Shown here piece by piece: positions 23,097 to 32,964 of a stretch of DNA of 34,141 nucleotides. A model generated the notes under the pieces. The model did not search any database. It was given only the letters and a program-made list of their open reading frames with translations, and had not been told where the DNA came from. The stretch comes from Mycobacterium sp. WUMAC-067 (lineage in GTDB: Bacteria; Actinomycetota; Actinomycetes; Mycobacteriales; Mycobacteriaceae), in NCBI RefSeq assembly GCF_020217485.1, contig NZ_JAEKMI010000046.1:1-34141 (forward strand), read 5' to 3'. A program made the position numbers and the translations under genes. The number at the start of each line of letters is the position of its first letter. The stretch's first letter is position 1.

Positions 23097-25256
23097 GTGC
23101 ACATCCTGGTTACCGACGCCACCGGCGCACTCGGGCGCCTGGTCGCTGGGCAGCTCATCGCTGCCGGGCACACGGTCAGCGGCATTGCTGAGCTCCCGCA
23201 TCCCTGCCTGGACCGCAACGTCGAATTTGTTTGCGCATCGCTGCGCGACCGCGTCTTGCGGGAACTCACCGACGAGGCCGACGCGGTCATCCATCTGGCC
23301 CCGATCGATCCCACCGCGCCCGGCAGCGCCGGCATGGACGGGCTGGCGCGGGTCACCGACGCGGCGGCCCGTGCCGGTTCCCGTCTGTTGTTCGTGTCGC
23401 AGGCCGCGGGCCGGCCCGAGCTGTATCGACCGGCCGAGGACCTGGTGTCCTCGAGTTGGGGGCCCACCGCGGTCATCCGGATCGCGCCACCGGTCGGGCG
23501 CCAACTCGACTGGATGGTGTGCCGCACCGTGGCCACGCTGTTGCGCAGCAAGGTCTCCGCGCAACCCATGCGCGTGCTGCATCTCGACGACCTGATGCGT
23601 TTTCTGGTCCTGTCTCTGAACACCGATCGCACCGGCGTGGTGGACCTCGCCAGCCCGGACACCGTCAACATGGTCACGGCCTGGCGGGTGTTGCGAGCCA
23701 CCGACCCACGCTCCCGGCTGCATCGGGTCCGCAGTTGGGCGCAGCTGATGCCGGAGTTCGATGTCGCTGCGGCACAAGAGGATTGGATGTTCGAGTACGG
23801 CTGGCACGCGCTTGACGCGGTCGCCGACACCGCGCGTGGACTCGTCGGGCGCCGGCTCGACACCGCCGGCGCGATCAACCAGGGGGGACAGCTCGCGCTG
23901 CCCGTCGAGGTACTGCCGCAATCCCGGCGACCGGCCGGCGACGACGTGCGCACCGCCGCGCCGGAAGGCATGGAAGGCGAATTCGACGATCAGATCGATG
24001 CGCGGTTCCCCGTTTTCAGCGGCGCCGCGCTGGCCGAGGCGCTGCCCGGACCGCTCACCCCGATCACGCTGGACGTCCAGCTGAGCGGGCTGCGCACCGC
24101 GAGCCGGGTGTTGGGACAGGTGCTCGCCCTCGGCGGCGTGGCCGAGGCCGAATGGGGCAGCCGGGCCATCGCGGTGTTCGGGCACCGCGCCTACGTCGGG
24201 GTGTCGGTCAACATGGTCGCGGCCGGCCAGCTGCCCGGGTGGGACCAGGACGCCGTGGTCCGCGACGCCCTCGTCGGCCAGCCCCAGGTCGGCGATCCGC
24301 TGCCGTTCGGCGAGCCGGCCGGGACGACAGGCGCGCTTGGCTCGGTCGCCAAGGCGGTCGCCGCGGGACGGTCGGTTGCGCTCTTGCGTCACCTGCGGGC
24401 CGACACCCGGGCGTATTGCGCCGTCGCGGAAGCCGAGCACCTCGATGCCACCCAACTGGCGTTGCTGCCCGAAGCCGCTCTGGAAGTGCGGCTGCGGCTG
24501 TTGCGCGACCGGATCCACCAAGGCTGGATCCTCAACGCGCTCTGGTTGATCGACACCGGTGTCAGCGCCGCGGCGCCGGTCCGCCGCCAGGCCGGCCGCA
24601 GCGTGCCGGGGATGGGCATGATCACCGACAGCGGGCTCGTCGCGGCGGAGATCGCGGAGTTGGCGTCGGCGCTGCGGGCCGACCCGCCGTTGTGCGGGCT
24701 GGCGGCCGAGGGCAACCTCGCGAGCATTCGTGCGCTGTCACCGAAGACCGCCGCCACCGTGGATGCGGTCGTCGCACGCATCGGGCACCGCGGCCCGGGC
24801 GAGGCCGAGCTGGCCAGCACGACCTTCGCCGACGACCCGACGATGTTGCTGACCGCCGCCGCGGCGGCCGCGCCCCCCGACCCCGCGTCGGCCACGCTGG
24901 CCGAGCGGCTTGCCGCCAACGCGCGCGGTTCGCGGGAGCTGGCCCACGACACCACGATGCGGTTCACGCACGAGCTGCGGATGACGTTGCGCGCGTTGGG
25001 ATCTCTGCGGGTCGAGGCGGACCTGATCGACGCCGTCGACGACGTGTACTACTTGACCTGCAATGAACTGGTCACCATGCCGGGCGACGCGCGGCTGCGG
25101 ATCAAACGCCGCCGCACCGAACGCGAACGCCTGCAGGCGCAGTGCCCACCGGACGTCATCGACGGAGCCTGGGCGCCCGTCCCGCCCGGCGCCGACGGCT
25201 CGGGCGCCGAGCCCACCGCCGAGGACGGCTCAGCCGAGCAGCTCGCCCAGGGGTGA
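23097..25256 (+). CDS. SDR-like domain fused to a PEP-synthase-like helical domain (Rv1868 homologue)
   Basis: A 719-residue two-part protein. The N-terminal 250 residues are an extended-SDR/epimerase-like fold with HILVTDATGALGRLV and AVIHLAP, but no clear YxxxK. From about residue 300 the sequence resembles the middle region of PEP-utilising enzymes (PEP synthase, rifampin phosphotransferase): LPGPLTPITLDV (PGPLTP at 317-322), then VDDVYYLTCNELV (about 647-659) and PPDVIDG near the end. It stops just where those enzymes would begin the swivelling phosphohistidine domain, and it has no ATP-grasp part, so phosphotransfer is not expected. GTG 23097 has GGGGGAGGTGA upstream. The last 27 bp overlap the convergent reductase gene. 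Confidence 0.85.
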   Translation: MHILVTDATGALGRLVAGQLIAAGHTVSGIAELPHPCLDRNVEFVCASLRDRVLRELTDEADAVIHLAPIDPTAPGSAGMDGLARVTDAAARAGSRLLFVSQAAGRPELYRPAEDLVSSSWGPTAVIRIAPPVGRQLDWMVCRTVATLLRSKVSAQPMRVLHLDDLMRFLVLSLNTDRTGVVDLASPDTVNMVTAWRVLRATDPRSRLHRVRSWAQLMPEFDVAAAQEDWMFEYGWHALDAVADTARGLVGRRLDTAGAINQGGQLALPVEVLPQSRRPAGDDVRTAAPEGMEGEFDDQIDARFPVFSGAALAEALPGPLTPITLDVQLSGLRTASRVLGQVLALGGVAEAEWGSRAIAVFGHRAYVGVSVNMVAAGQLPGWDQDAVVRDALVGQPQVGDPLPFGEPAGTTGALGSVAKAVAAGRSVALLRHLRADTRAYCAVAEAEHLDATQLALLPEAALEVRLRLLRDRIHQGWILNALWLIDTGVSAAAPVRRQAGRSVPGMGMITDSGLVAAEIAELASALRADPPLCGLAAEGNLASIRALSPKTAATVDAVVARIGHRGPGEAELASTTFADDPTMLLTAAAAAAPPDPASATLAERLAANARGSRELAHDTTMRFTHELRMTLRALGSLRVEADLIDAVDDVYYLTCNELVTMPGDARLRIKRRRTERERLQAQCPPDVIDGAWAPVPPGADGSGAEPTAEDGSAEQLAQG

Positions 25257-26462
25257 TTGCGGGTCGGCCAGTTTGGCGGGGTCGACGGACGCCTTGGAGC
25301 GGATCAGCGCTTTGACGTCGTCAAGCACGTCCCAGATGTTGACGTTCATTCCGGCCAGCACCCGGTTCTCGCCGTCGAGCCAGAAGGCGACGAACTCGCG
25401 GCCGGCGACATCGCCGCGGAACACCACCCGCTCAAAGCTGGGGGCGTGGCCGGCGTACTCCATGCCGAGGTCGTATTGATCGGTGAAGAAATAGGGTAGC
25501 TCCGCGTATTCGCTTGGCCTGCCCAGCATCCCAGCCGCCGCCACGGCGGGCTGCTTGAGCGCGTTGGCCCAGTGCTCGGTGCGGATGCGGGTGCCGAATA
25601 GGGGGTGTTCGGCGGCGGCGATGTCGCCGACCGCATAGATGTCGGGATCGCTGGTGCGCAACGACGCGTCGACGAGCACCCCGCCGTCACCCAGGGAGAG
25701 CCCGGCCTGCTCGGCCAGTTCGATGTTGGGTTTGGCGCCGACGGCCACCAGCACGGCGTCGGCGGCGATCGTCTCGCCGTCCCGCATTCGCAGGCCGGTC
25801 GCCGAACCGTCGGCCCGGGTGATCTCCTCGACCTGCGTCTCGAGCCGAAGATCCACCCCGTGCTCGCGATGCAGGGCGGCGAACACCTCGCCGACGGTCT
25901 CACCCAGCGCGGCCATCAGCGGTTGTTTGGCGGCTTCGACGACGGTGACGTCGACGCCTCGCTGACGCGCACTCGCGGCCACTTCCAGCCCGATCCACCC
26001 GGCCCCGACGACCGCGAGCGAAGTCCCTTCGGTCAGCACGGCATTCAACGCGGCGGCGTCTTCATAGGTGCGTAGGTAATGCACACCGCCGGAGTCCGAT
26101 CCCGGTATCGGCGGGCGCCGCGAGGCCGATCCCGTCGCCAACAGCAGCTTGTCGTAGGGAACGGTGGCGCCGTCGGGCAACCCCACGGTGTGGCCGGCCG
26201 CGTCCAGGGCGGTCACCCGCGTGTTGAGCCGGAGGTCGACGTTGTTGTCGCGGTACCAGTCGGAGTTCTGCACGGTGAAATCGTTCAGCGACTTTTTGCC
26301 GGCCAGATAGTCCTTCGACAGCGGGGGCCGCTCGTAGGGCAGATGCTCCTCGTCGGCGAACACAATGATGTGTCCATCAAAACTGTTGTCGCGCAATGCT
26401 TCTACGGCTTTGGCTGCCGCGAGTCCGCCGCCGATGATGACGAAGCTGGTCGAATTGGCCAT
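25230..26462 (-). CDS. FAD-dependent pyridine nucleotide-disulphide/ferredoxin reductase (Rv1869c homologue)
   Basis: A 410-residue two-Rossmann flavoprotein of the ferredoxin/rubredoxin reductase type. FAD motif FVIIGGGLAAAKAVEAL (7-23), LPYERPPLSK near 41-50, NAD motif LAVVGAGWIGLEVA at the centre, FAD contact IYAVGDIAA, and a C-terminal ferredoxin-reductase-like domain (HWANALKQ onward) are seen. No CxxC disulphide pair is present, which favours the ferredoxin-reductase class over true disulphide reductases. It probably passes electrons from NAD(P)H to a ferredoxin or oxygenase; no partner is adjacent. ATG 26462 is the start. The end overlaps the convergent Rv1868-like gene by 27 bp. Confidence 0.93.
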   Translation of the reverse strand: MANSTSFVIIGGGLAAAKAVEALRDNSFDGHIIVFADEEHLPYERPPLSKDYLAGKKSLNDFTVQNSDWYRDNNVDLRLNTRVTALDAAGHTVGLPDGATVPYDKLLLATGSASRRPPIPGSDSGGVHYLRTYEDAAALNAVLTEGTSLAVVGAGWIGLEVAASARQRGVDVTVVEAAKQPLMAALGETVGEVFAALHREHGVDLRLETQVEEITRADGSATGLRMRDGETIAADAVLVAVGAKPNIELAEQAGLSLGDGGVLVDASLRTSDPDIYAVGDIAAAEHPLFGTRIRTEHWANALKQPAVAAAGMLGRPSEYAELPYFFTDQYDLGMEYAGHAPSFERVVFRGDVAGREFVAFWLDGENRVLAGMNVNIWDVLDDVKALIRSKASVDPAKLADPQSPLGELLG

Positions 26463-26508
26463 GGGTCGTGCTCCGTTCTCCTGGATTTTTCAGCCTACCC
26501 GTGGGCGC

Positions 26509-27234
26509 TCAACGCAACAGCTCGCGCAGGTCGAGCGCATTGCGGACCGCGTGGCCGCCCAGGTCGTTGTTGAAGTACATCCACACGTCTTTTCCGTCAC
26601 CGTCCCACGCGGTGATCCGGTCGGCCCAGCGCCGCAAGTCGTCGTCGGTGTAGGAACCGGCATAGTTCGCCTCCGGATCCGGCCCGTGCATCCGGATGTA
26701 CACCAAATCGGTCGTCGCGCGGGGAATGCACGCGAGGCCGAGCCCACTCATGACCACATACGCGGCGCGATGGCGCTCCAATATCTCGAACACCGCGGGG
26801 TGATTCCACGACGGGTGCCGCGGTTCGACGGCGACGCGGATCGACGTGGGCATGAGCTGTAAGAACGAATCCAGGCGCGCGTCATCGCGCTGCTGTTCGG
26901 GGTGCAGTTGTACCAGCAGCACGCCACGGCGATCACCCAGGAGTTGCCAGCACCGTTCGAATCGTTCGATCCACGGCTCGGGGGAGGCCAGGCGACGGTA
27001 GTGCGTCAGACCGCGATGCGCCTTGACCGACATCGCGAAGCCGTCCGGCAGCTGATCGCGCCAGCCCTCGAACGTCGAATCCTTGGGCCACCGGTAGAAA
27101 CTGGCGTTCAGTTCGACGGTGTCGAACACCTCGACATAGCGGGCGAGACGGCGCGCCGACGGTGTTCCCGGTGGATACAGCACATCGTTCCAGTGGTTGT
27201 ACGACCACCCCGAGGTACCGATACGTATGGCCAC
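26509..27234 (-). CDS. DUF72 family protein
   Basis: A 241-residue TIM-barrel-like DUF72 (YecE) protein of unknown function. Typical features are IRIGTSGWSYNHW at the start, FDTVELNASFYRWP, FAMSVKAHRGLTH, VLLVQLHP, VAVEPRHPSW, YIRMHGPD, and VWMYFNNDLGGHAVRNAL at the end. GTG 27234 gives the family N terminus directly; the open frame continues upstream but overlaps the HhH gene in another frame. It starts seven bases past the stop of the HhH gene on the same strand, so they are likely co-transcribed, and the flavoprotein gene follows 46 bp downstream. Confidence 0.9.
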   Translation of the reverse strand: MAIRIGTSGWSYNHWNDVLYPPGTPSARRLARYVEVFDTVELNASFYRWPKDSTFEGWRDQLPDGFAMSVKAHRGLTHYRRLASPEPWIERFERCWQLLGDRRGVLLVQLHPEQQRDDARLDSFLQLMPTSIRVAVEPRHPSWNHPAVFEILERHRAAYVVMSGLGLACIPRATTDLVYIRMHGPDPEANYAGSYTDDDLRRWADRITAWDGDGKDVWMYFNNDLGGHAVRNALDLRELLR

Positions 27235-27241
27235 TGCGCGC

Positions 27242-27868
27242 TCAGCCAGCCACCTGCTGACGCACATCGTCATCCAGCGACGCCCTGACCAGAGCGGCGG
27301 CCAGCCGCGCATTATCCCGCGGCGCAAGGGTTCCCAGCTTCTTCGGCTCAGCGGGCAGCCCCAACCGCTTGGCGGTCCCGGTGGCCCGATCATCGAAGTA
27401 CGGGCGCACCCAGGTCCACACGTCCTGCACCTCGCGGAGGTAGATGTCGGCACCGGTGTCGCCAATTCCCTTGAATTGCTTGAGCATCCGTTTCGCCGCG
27501 GCCACATCGTGCCCACTGCGATCGGCCAGTTCACGCAGATCACCCGAGTAGTCGTCGCGAATCCGTTGGGCCATATCGGTGAGCCGGGTGGCCGAGCTCT
27601 CGTCGTAACGCACGTAGTGCGCGCGCCCGAAGGCGTCGATCATGGTTTGTCGATCCGCGGCCAGCACCGCTTTGGGCGTCCGCAGGCCCGCCTTGAAGAG
27701 TTCACGCGCGGCGCCCATGGCGATGGCCGCGTCGATGGGTTTGCTGGCCAGCATGCACAGCACGAGAAGCTGGAACAGCGGCATCGGCTTGTCGCTCATC
27801 GTGATGCGCGCCTGTGCCGCATAAGTCGTGCCGGCAACGTCGAGCAGCCGTCGCACCCGGGAGTCCAT
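27242..27868 (-). CDS. HhH-GPD-like protein related to endonuclease III, probably not a glycosylase
   Basis: A 208-residue protein with the all-helical HhH-GPD fold of base-excision glycosylases. The hairpin-helix-hairpin is LKQFKGIGDTGADIYLREV (about residues 138-156). Compared with endonuclease III (PGVGRKTAN, then VDTH), the catalytic lysine position is threonine/glycine and the VDTH aspartate context is WVRPYFDD. There is no four-cysteine iron-sulphur loop. It may therefore bind DNA without normal glycosylase/lyase chemistry. ATG 27868 is chosen as the first good start before MDSRVRRLLDVAG. It leads a compact set with the DUF72 gene. I believe an Rv1870c-type homologue exists in M. tuberculosis, though I am not certain. 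Confidence 0.82.
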   Translation of the reverse strand: MDSRVRRLLDVAGTTYAAQARITMSDKPMPLFQLLVLCMLASKPIDAAIAMGAARELFKAGLRTPKAVLAADRQTMIDAFGRAHYVRYDESSATRLTDMAQRIRDDYSGDLRELADRSGHDVAAAKRMLKQFKGIGDTGADIYLREVQDVWTWVRPYFDDRATGTAKRLGLPAEPKKLGTLAPRDNARLAAALVRASLDDDVRQQVAG

Positions 27869-27909
27869 ACCGCATCGCGTACCCCCACGCTGCCGGGGCA
27901 AACCGCTCG

Positions 27910-28242
27910 CTATTTGGGCGGCAGGCTGCGGGCGTGCTCGACGCCGCGGGTGACCCAACTGTGAAGCTGGCGTTTGGTTTGCACCCCGGCGGCCTCGACG
28001 CGCAACCAGCCCCGGGCTTCCCGCCCGGCCATCACCATGGAGCCGACGTGCGCGCGCCCGGCGAGTTTGTCGGTGTCCTCGCGCGGCACCCGCACCAACA
28101 GTCCGCCCTGGCCGCTGACGGCCACCGACATGTTGCCGTTGACCAGGAACGCCAGACCGCCGAACATGCGCTTCTCGTCGATGCCGGGCTGGCCTGCGAG
28201 CAGTTCGCGGATCCGATTGGCCAGGTCTTCGTCGTAGGCCAT
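27910..28242 (-). CDS. TfoX N-terminal-domain protein
   Basis: A 110-residue protein consisting of one TfoX-N domain: MAYDEDLANRIRELLAG, the family core EKRMFGGLAFLVNGNMSVAV (about 24-43), LLVRVPRED and the trailing GWLRVE. In gamma-proteobacteria TfoX regulates competence, but short stand-alone TfoX-N proteins in actinobacteria have no known function, so no role in competence should be assumed. ATG 28242 begins exactly at the domain; the frame extends upstream into the Ddn-like gene without support. It lies 8 bp after the Ddn-like gene on the same strand and 41 bp before the HhH gene. Confidence 0.88.
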   Translation of the reverse strand: MAYDEDLANRIRELLAGQPGIDEKRMFGGLAFLVNGNMSVAVSGQGGLLVRVPREDTDKLAGRAHVGSMVMAGREARGWLRVEAAGVQTKRQLHSWVTRGVEHARSLPPK

Positions 28243-28250
28243 GCGCCGGG

Positions 28251-28640
28251 TCAGTCGAGATCGACTCGGACGGTCAGCAGGTCGCTGCCCATCAGGCGCA
28301 CCATCGCGCTGTTCAGCCGCGGCAGGTTGCCCAGGCGCTGCACCGCGTCGTCGTCGGGCAGGAGGTGGGCGGTGCCGTTGCGCCATTTGCCGGCGACGCG
28401 CACCCGCACAGCGGGATCGGCTTTGATATTGCGGATGTAGTCCGAGTGTTCGCCGTGTTCGGAGACCATCCAGAACTGGTTGTCCACGACGCGCCCGCCC
28501 ACCGCGGTGCGCCGCGGTTGCCCGCTCTTGCGTCCCGTTGTTTCGAGCATGGTCATGGGCAGCTGCCGGCCGACCGGATTGACCAGCAGGCGTTGAACAC
28601 GATGGACCACTTGTCGTTTGAGAGTCACGGGTTCATTCAA
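28251..28640 (-). CDS. Deazaflavin (F420)-dependent nitroreductase/quinone reductase family protein
   Basis: A Ddn-family split-barrel protein of up to 129 residues. The family signature LETTGRKSGQPRRTAV (33-48) is followed by FWMVSEHGEHSDYIRNIKADP, which matches F420H2-dependent quinone reductases such as M. tuberculosis Ddn and Rv1558. The likely role is F420H2-dependent reduction of a quinone or similar acceptor at the membrane surface. The start is unclear: TTG 28640 abuts the lon terminator hairpin, and GTG 28628 four codons later is equally possible; neither has a clear ribosome site. It lies 8 bp upstream of the TfoX-N gene. Confidence 0.88.
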   Translation of the reverse strand: MNEPVTLKRQVVHRVQRLLVNPVGRQLPMTMLETTGRKSGQPRRTAVGGRVVDNQFWMVSEHGEHSDYIRNIKADPAVRVRVAGKWRNGTAHLLPDDDAVQRLGNLPRLNSAMVRLMGSDLLTVRVDLD

Positions 28641-28683
28641 CGCCGGGCGTGACCACGGGGAAAGCCCTGGGTCACGCCCGGCG
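28641..28683 (-). terminator. Terminator hairpin downstream of lon
   Basis: CGCCGGGCGTGACC (28641-28654) pairs perfectly over 14 bp with 28670-28683. The loop itself holds a shorter GGG/CCC pair. It lies six bases past the lon stop and ends exactly at the first possible start of the Ddn-like gene. Confidence 0.85.
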
Positions 28684-28689
28684 TCGAGA

Positions 28690-31011
<2,322 letters not shown>

Positions 31012-31040
31012 CAAATCCTCCAAAAGTTGAGTCTGATGCG

Positions 31041-31069
31041 CTTAACCCAGCCGGGCGCCGGTTTGTTCC
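31041..31069 (-). promoter_or_regulatory. SigH/SigE-type promoter for lon
   Basis: Reading the minus strand, GGGAACA (-35, GGAACA at 31069-31064) is followed after 17 bp by GTTAAG (31046-31041). This fits the mycobacterial SigH-type pattern GGAAC, spacer, GTT. A start near 31035 would give a leader of about 24 nt that includes GGAGG. Confidence 0.5.
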
Positions 31070-31086
31070 CGTGGGCCCCGCGGTCG

Positions 31087-31145
31087 CGAGTGTGCGGCCA
31101 GCCTCACATTGAGGCCCGAGTGTGCGGCCAGCTTCACGCTGGCGG
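31087..31145. repeat. Two tandem 30-bp intergenic repeat units (copy B)
   Basis: CGAGTGTGCGGCCAGCCTCAC at 31087 and CGAGTGTGCGGCCAGCTTCAC at 31117 are spaced by 30 bp, like the pair at 21424. The second unit runs into the lldD2 3' end, so the lldD2 stop codon (31136-31134) lies within it. Confidence 0.82.
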
Positions 31146-32393
31146 CACGGGGCCCAGCCGCCGCAGCTGCGTGACGTGCTGGGGCGAAAGCTCCTCGAGG
31201 CACGTGACGCCGAGCAGGCGCATGGTCCGGATCACCCCTTCGGCCAGGATGTCGATCGCACGGCTCACCCCCGCCTCACCGCCGGCCATCAGGCCGTACA
31301 GGTACGCCCGCCCGACCAGCGTGCACCGGGCGCCGAGCGCGATCGCCGCGACGATGTCGGCGCCCGACATGATGCCGGTGTCCACCAGGATCTCGGTGTG
31401 CTGACCCAGCTCACGCGCCACCGTGGGCAGCAGATGGAACGGCACCGGCGCCCGATCCAGTTGGCGCCCACCGTGATTGGACAACACGATGCCGTCGACG
31501 CCGCGGTCGACGACCGCGCGGGCATCGGCAAGCGTCTGAATCCCTTTCACGACGAGCTTGCCGGGCCATCGCTCCTTGATCCACTCCAGGTCGTCGAACG
31601 TGAGACTCGGGTCGAACATCGTGCTCAGGTATTCGGCGACCGTGCCGGGCCAGCGGTCCAGCGACGCAAACGCCAACGGCTCGGTGGTCAACAGATCGAA
31701 CCACCACTTCGGGTGGGGCAACGCGTCCAGCACGGTGCGCAGCGTCAGCGTGGGCGGGATCGTCATCCCGTTGCGGTTGTCGCGCAGCCGCGCGCCGGAG
31801 ACCGGGACGTCCACGGTGGCCAGCAGGGTGTCGAAGCCGGCGTCGGCCGCGCGTTTCACCAGCTCCATCGAGCGTTCGCGGTCGCGCCACATGTAGAGCT
31901 GAAACCACTTGCGGCCCTGCGGGACGGCGGTGACGAGGTCCTCGATCGCGCAGGTGCCCAAGGTGGACAGGGAAAACGGGATCCCCGCCCTGGCCGCCGC
32001 GTGCGCGCCGCCGATCTCGCCCTCGGTGTGCATCAGCCGGGTGAATCCGGTGGGCGCGATCGCGAACGGCAGCACGACCGGCTGGCCGAGCACGTTCCAC
32101 CCTGCGGTCACTTGGGAGACGTCGCGCAGGATCGTCGGATGAAATTCGATGTCGCGGAAGGCTTGTCGGGCGCGTTCGATGGACAGCTCGTCTTCGGCGG
32201 CGCCGTCGGTGTAGTCGAACGCCGCCTTGGGGGTGCGCCGTTTGGCGATGCGCCGCAGGTCTTCGATGGTGTAGGCGGCGTCGAGCCGGCGCTTGGTCGC
32301 GTTGAGCTCGGGCCGCTTGAACTGCAGGAGCGGGGCGAGGTCGCGCACTTTGGGCACTCGTCGTCGGACGGCCTGTCGTCTTTCGAGTTCCAT
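31134..32393 (-). CDS. lldD2: FMN-dependent L-lactate dehydrogenase
   Basis: Quinone-linked L-lactate dehydrogenase that oxidises lactate to pyruvate and feeds the respiratory chain. The 419-residue protein is an FMN alpha-hydroxy-acid dehydrogenase TIM barrel: RTPKAAFDYTDGAAEDE, PFAIAPTGFTRLMHTEGE, WFQLYMWRDR, the catalytic histidine region LSNHGGRQLD, and the FMN phosphate site SGADIVAAIALGARCTLVGR. It matches M. tuberculosis LldD2 (Rv1872c), which supports growth on lactate. ATG 32393 is chosen; TTG 32402 would add three residues. Only 19 bp separate it from the divergent DUF1810 start, so it probably has little or no 5' leader. The 3' end contains repeat copy B. Confidence 0.95.
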   Translation of the reverse strand: MELERRQAVRRRVPKVRDLAPLLQFKRPELNATKRRLDAAYTIEDLRRIAKRRTPKAAFDYTDGAAEDELSIERARQAFRDIEFHPTILRDVSQVTAGWNVLGQPVVLPFAIAPTGFTRLMHTEGEIGGAHAAARAGIPFSLSTLGTCAIEDLVTAVPQGRKWFQLYMWRDRERSMELVKRAADAGFDTLLATVDVPVSGARLRDNRNGMTIPPTLTLRTVLDALPHPKWWFDLLTTEPLAFASLDRWPGTVAEYLSTMFDPSLTFDDLEWIKERWPGKLVVKGIQTLADARAVVDRGVDGIVLSNHGGRQLDRAPVPFHLLPTVARELGQHTEILVDTGIMSGADIVAAIALGARCTLVGRAYLYGLMAGGEAGVSRAIDILAEGVIRTMRLLGVTCLEELSPQHVTQLRRLGPVPPA

Positions 32394-32401
32394 ACTGTGC
32401 A

Positions 32402-32407
32402 ACGGTA
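32402..32407 (-). promoter_or_regulatory. -10 element of lldD2 (leaderless-type)
   Basis: On the minus strand TACCGT fits TANNNT and ends eight bases before the lldD2 ATG, so transcription would start at or next to the start codon. A plus-strand TACTGT (32393-32398) could serve the divergent gene in the same way. No -35 was identified. Confidence 0.4.
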
Positions 32408-32412
32408 GTCGT

Positions 32413-32850
32413 ATGGACTCGGCAGGCGACCCGTTCGATCTCCAACGCTTTGTGGACGCCCAGGAGCCGGCCTACGCCAATGTCGTCGACGAGTTACGCG
32501 GCGGGCGAAAGCGCAGTCACTGGATGTGGTTCGTCTTCCCGCAGCTGCGCGGCCTGGGCGGCAGCCCGACCGCGGTCCGCTACGGCATCTCCTCGCTGGA
32601 CGAGGCTCGCGCGTACCTGCGCCATGAGCTGCTGGGCCCACGGCTGCGCGAGTGCGCCCGGCTGGTCACCGCGGTGCAAGGGCGATCGGTCGGGCAGATC
32701 TTCGGTTCGCCCGATGACCTCAAGCTGTGCTCGTCGATGACGCTGTTCGCCCACGCCACCGAGGACGACGGGGACTTCGTCGCGGTGCTCGAGAAGTATT
32801 ACGGCGGACGCCAAGACGAGCTGACCCTGGCGCGCCTGGCGTCGCACTAG
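32413..32850 (+). CDS. DUF1810 family protein (Rv1873 homologue)
   Basis: A 145-residue helical DUF1810 protein. The family pattern is seen as FDLQRFVDAQEPAYANVVDELRGGRKRSHWMWFVFPQLRGLG (split here as DLQRFVDAQE, then RKRSHWMWFVFPQ, then GLG), then SSLDEARAYLRHELLGPRL, and a C-terminal LKLCSSMTLFA. A structure of the M. tuberculosis member exists, but the function is unknown. ATG 32413 gives the same length as Rv1873. It is divergent from lldD2 with a 19-bp gap and is followed by the 55-bp repeat that separates it from the convergent glycosidase. Confidence 0.92.
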   Translation: MDSAGDPFDLQRFVDAQEPAYANVVDELRGGRKRSHWMWFVFPQLRGLGGSPTAVRYGISSLDEARAYLRHELLGPRLRECARLVTAVQGRSVGQIFGSPDDLKLCSSMTLFAHATEDDGDFVAVLEKYYGGRQDELTLARLASH

Positions 32851-32862
32851 ATCGGATGGGGG

Positions 32863-32964
32863 CGACCCGCTTCGCCCGGCTACGCCGCGTTCGCGATCGC
32901 CCCTAGACCAGATGGGGCGACCCGCTTCGCCCGGCTACGCCGCGTTCGCGATCGCCCCTAGACC
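32863..32964. repeat. Duplicated 55-bp palindromic repeat between convergent genes
   Basis: Bases 32863-32909 and 32918-32964 are the same 47-mer, offset by 55 bp; the unit also includes a near-identical GATGGGG on the left. Each unit begins with GGGGCGA and ends with TCGCCCC, so each can fold into a hairpin, with an internal GCTTCGCC...GGC part. The second copy holds the glycosidase stop codon. It may act as a terminator for both facing genes. Confidence 0.88.
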
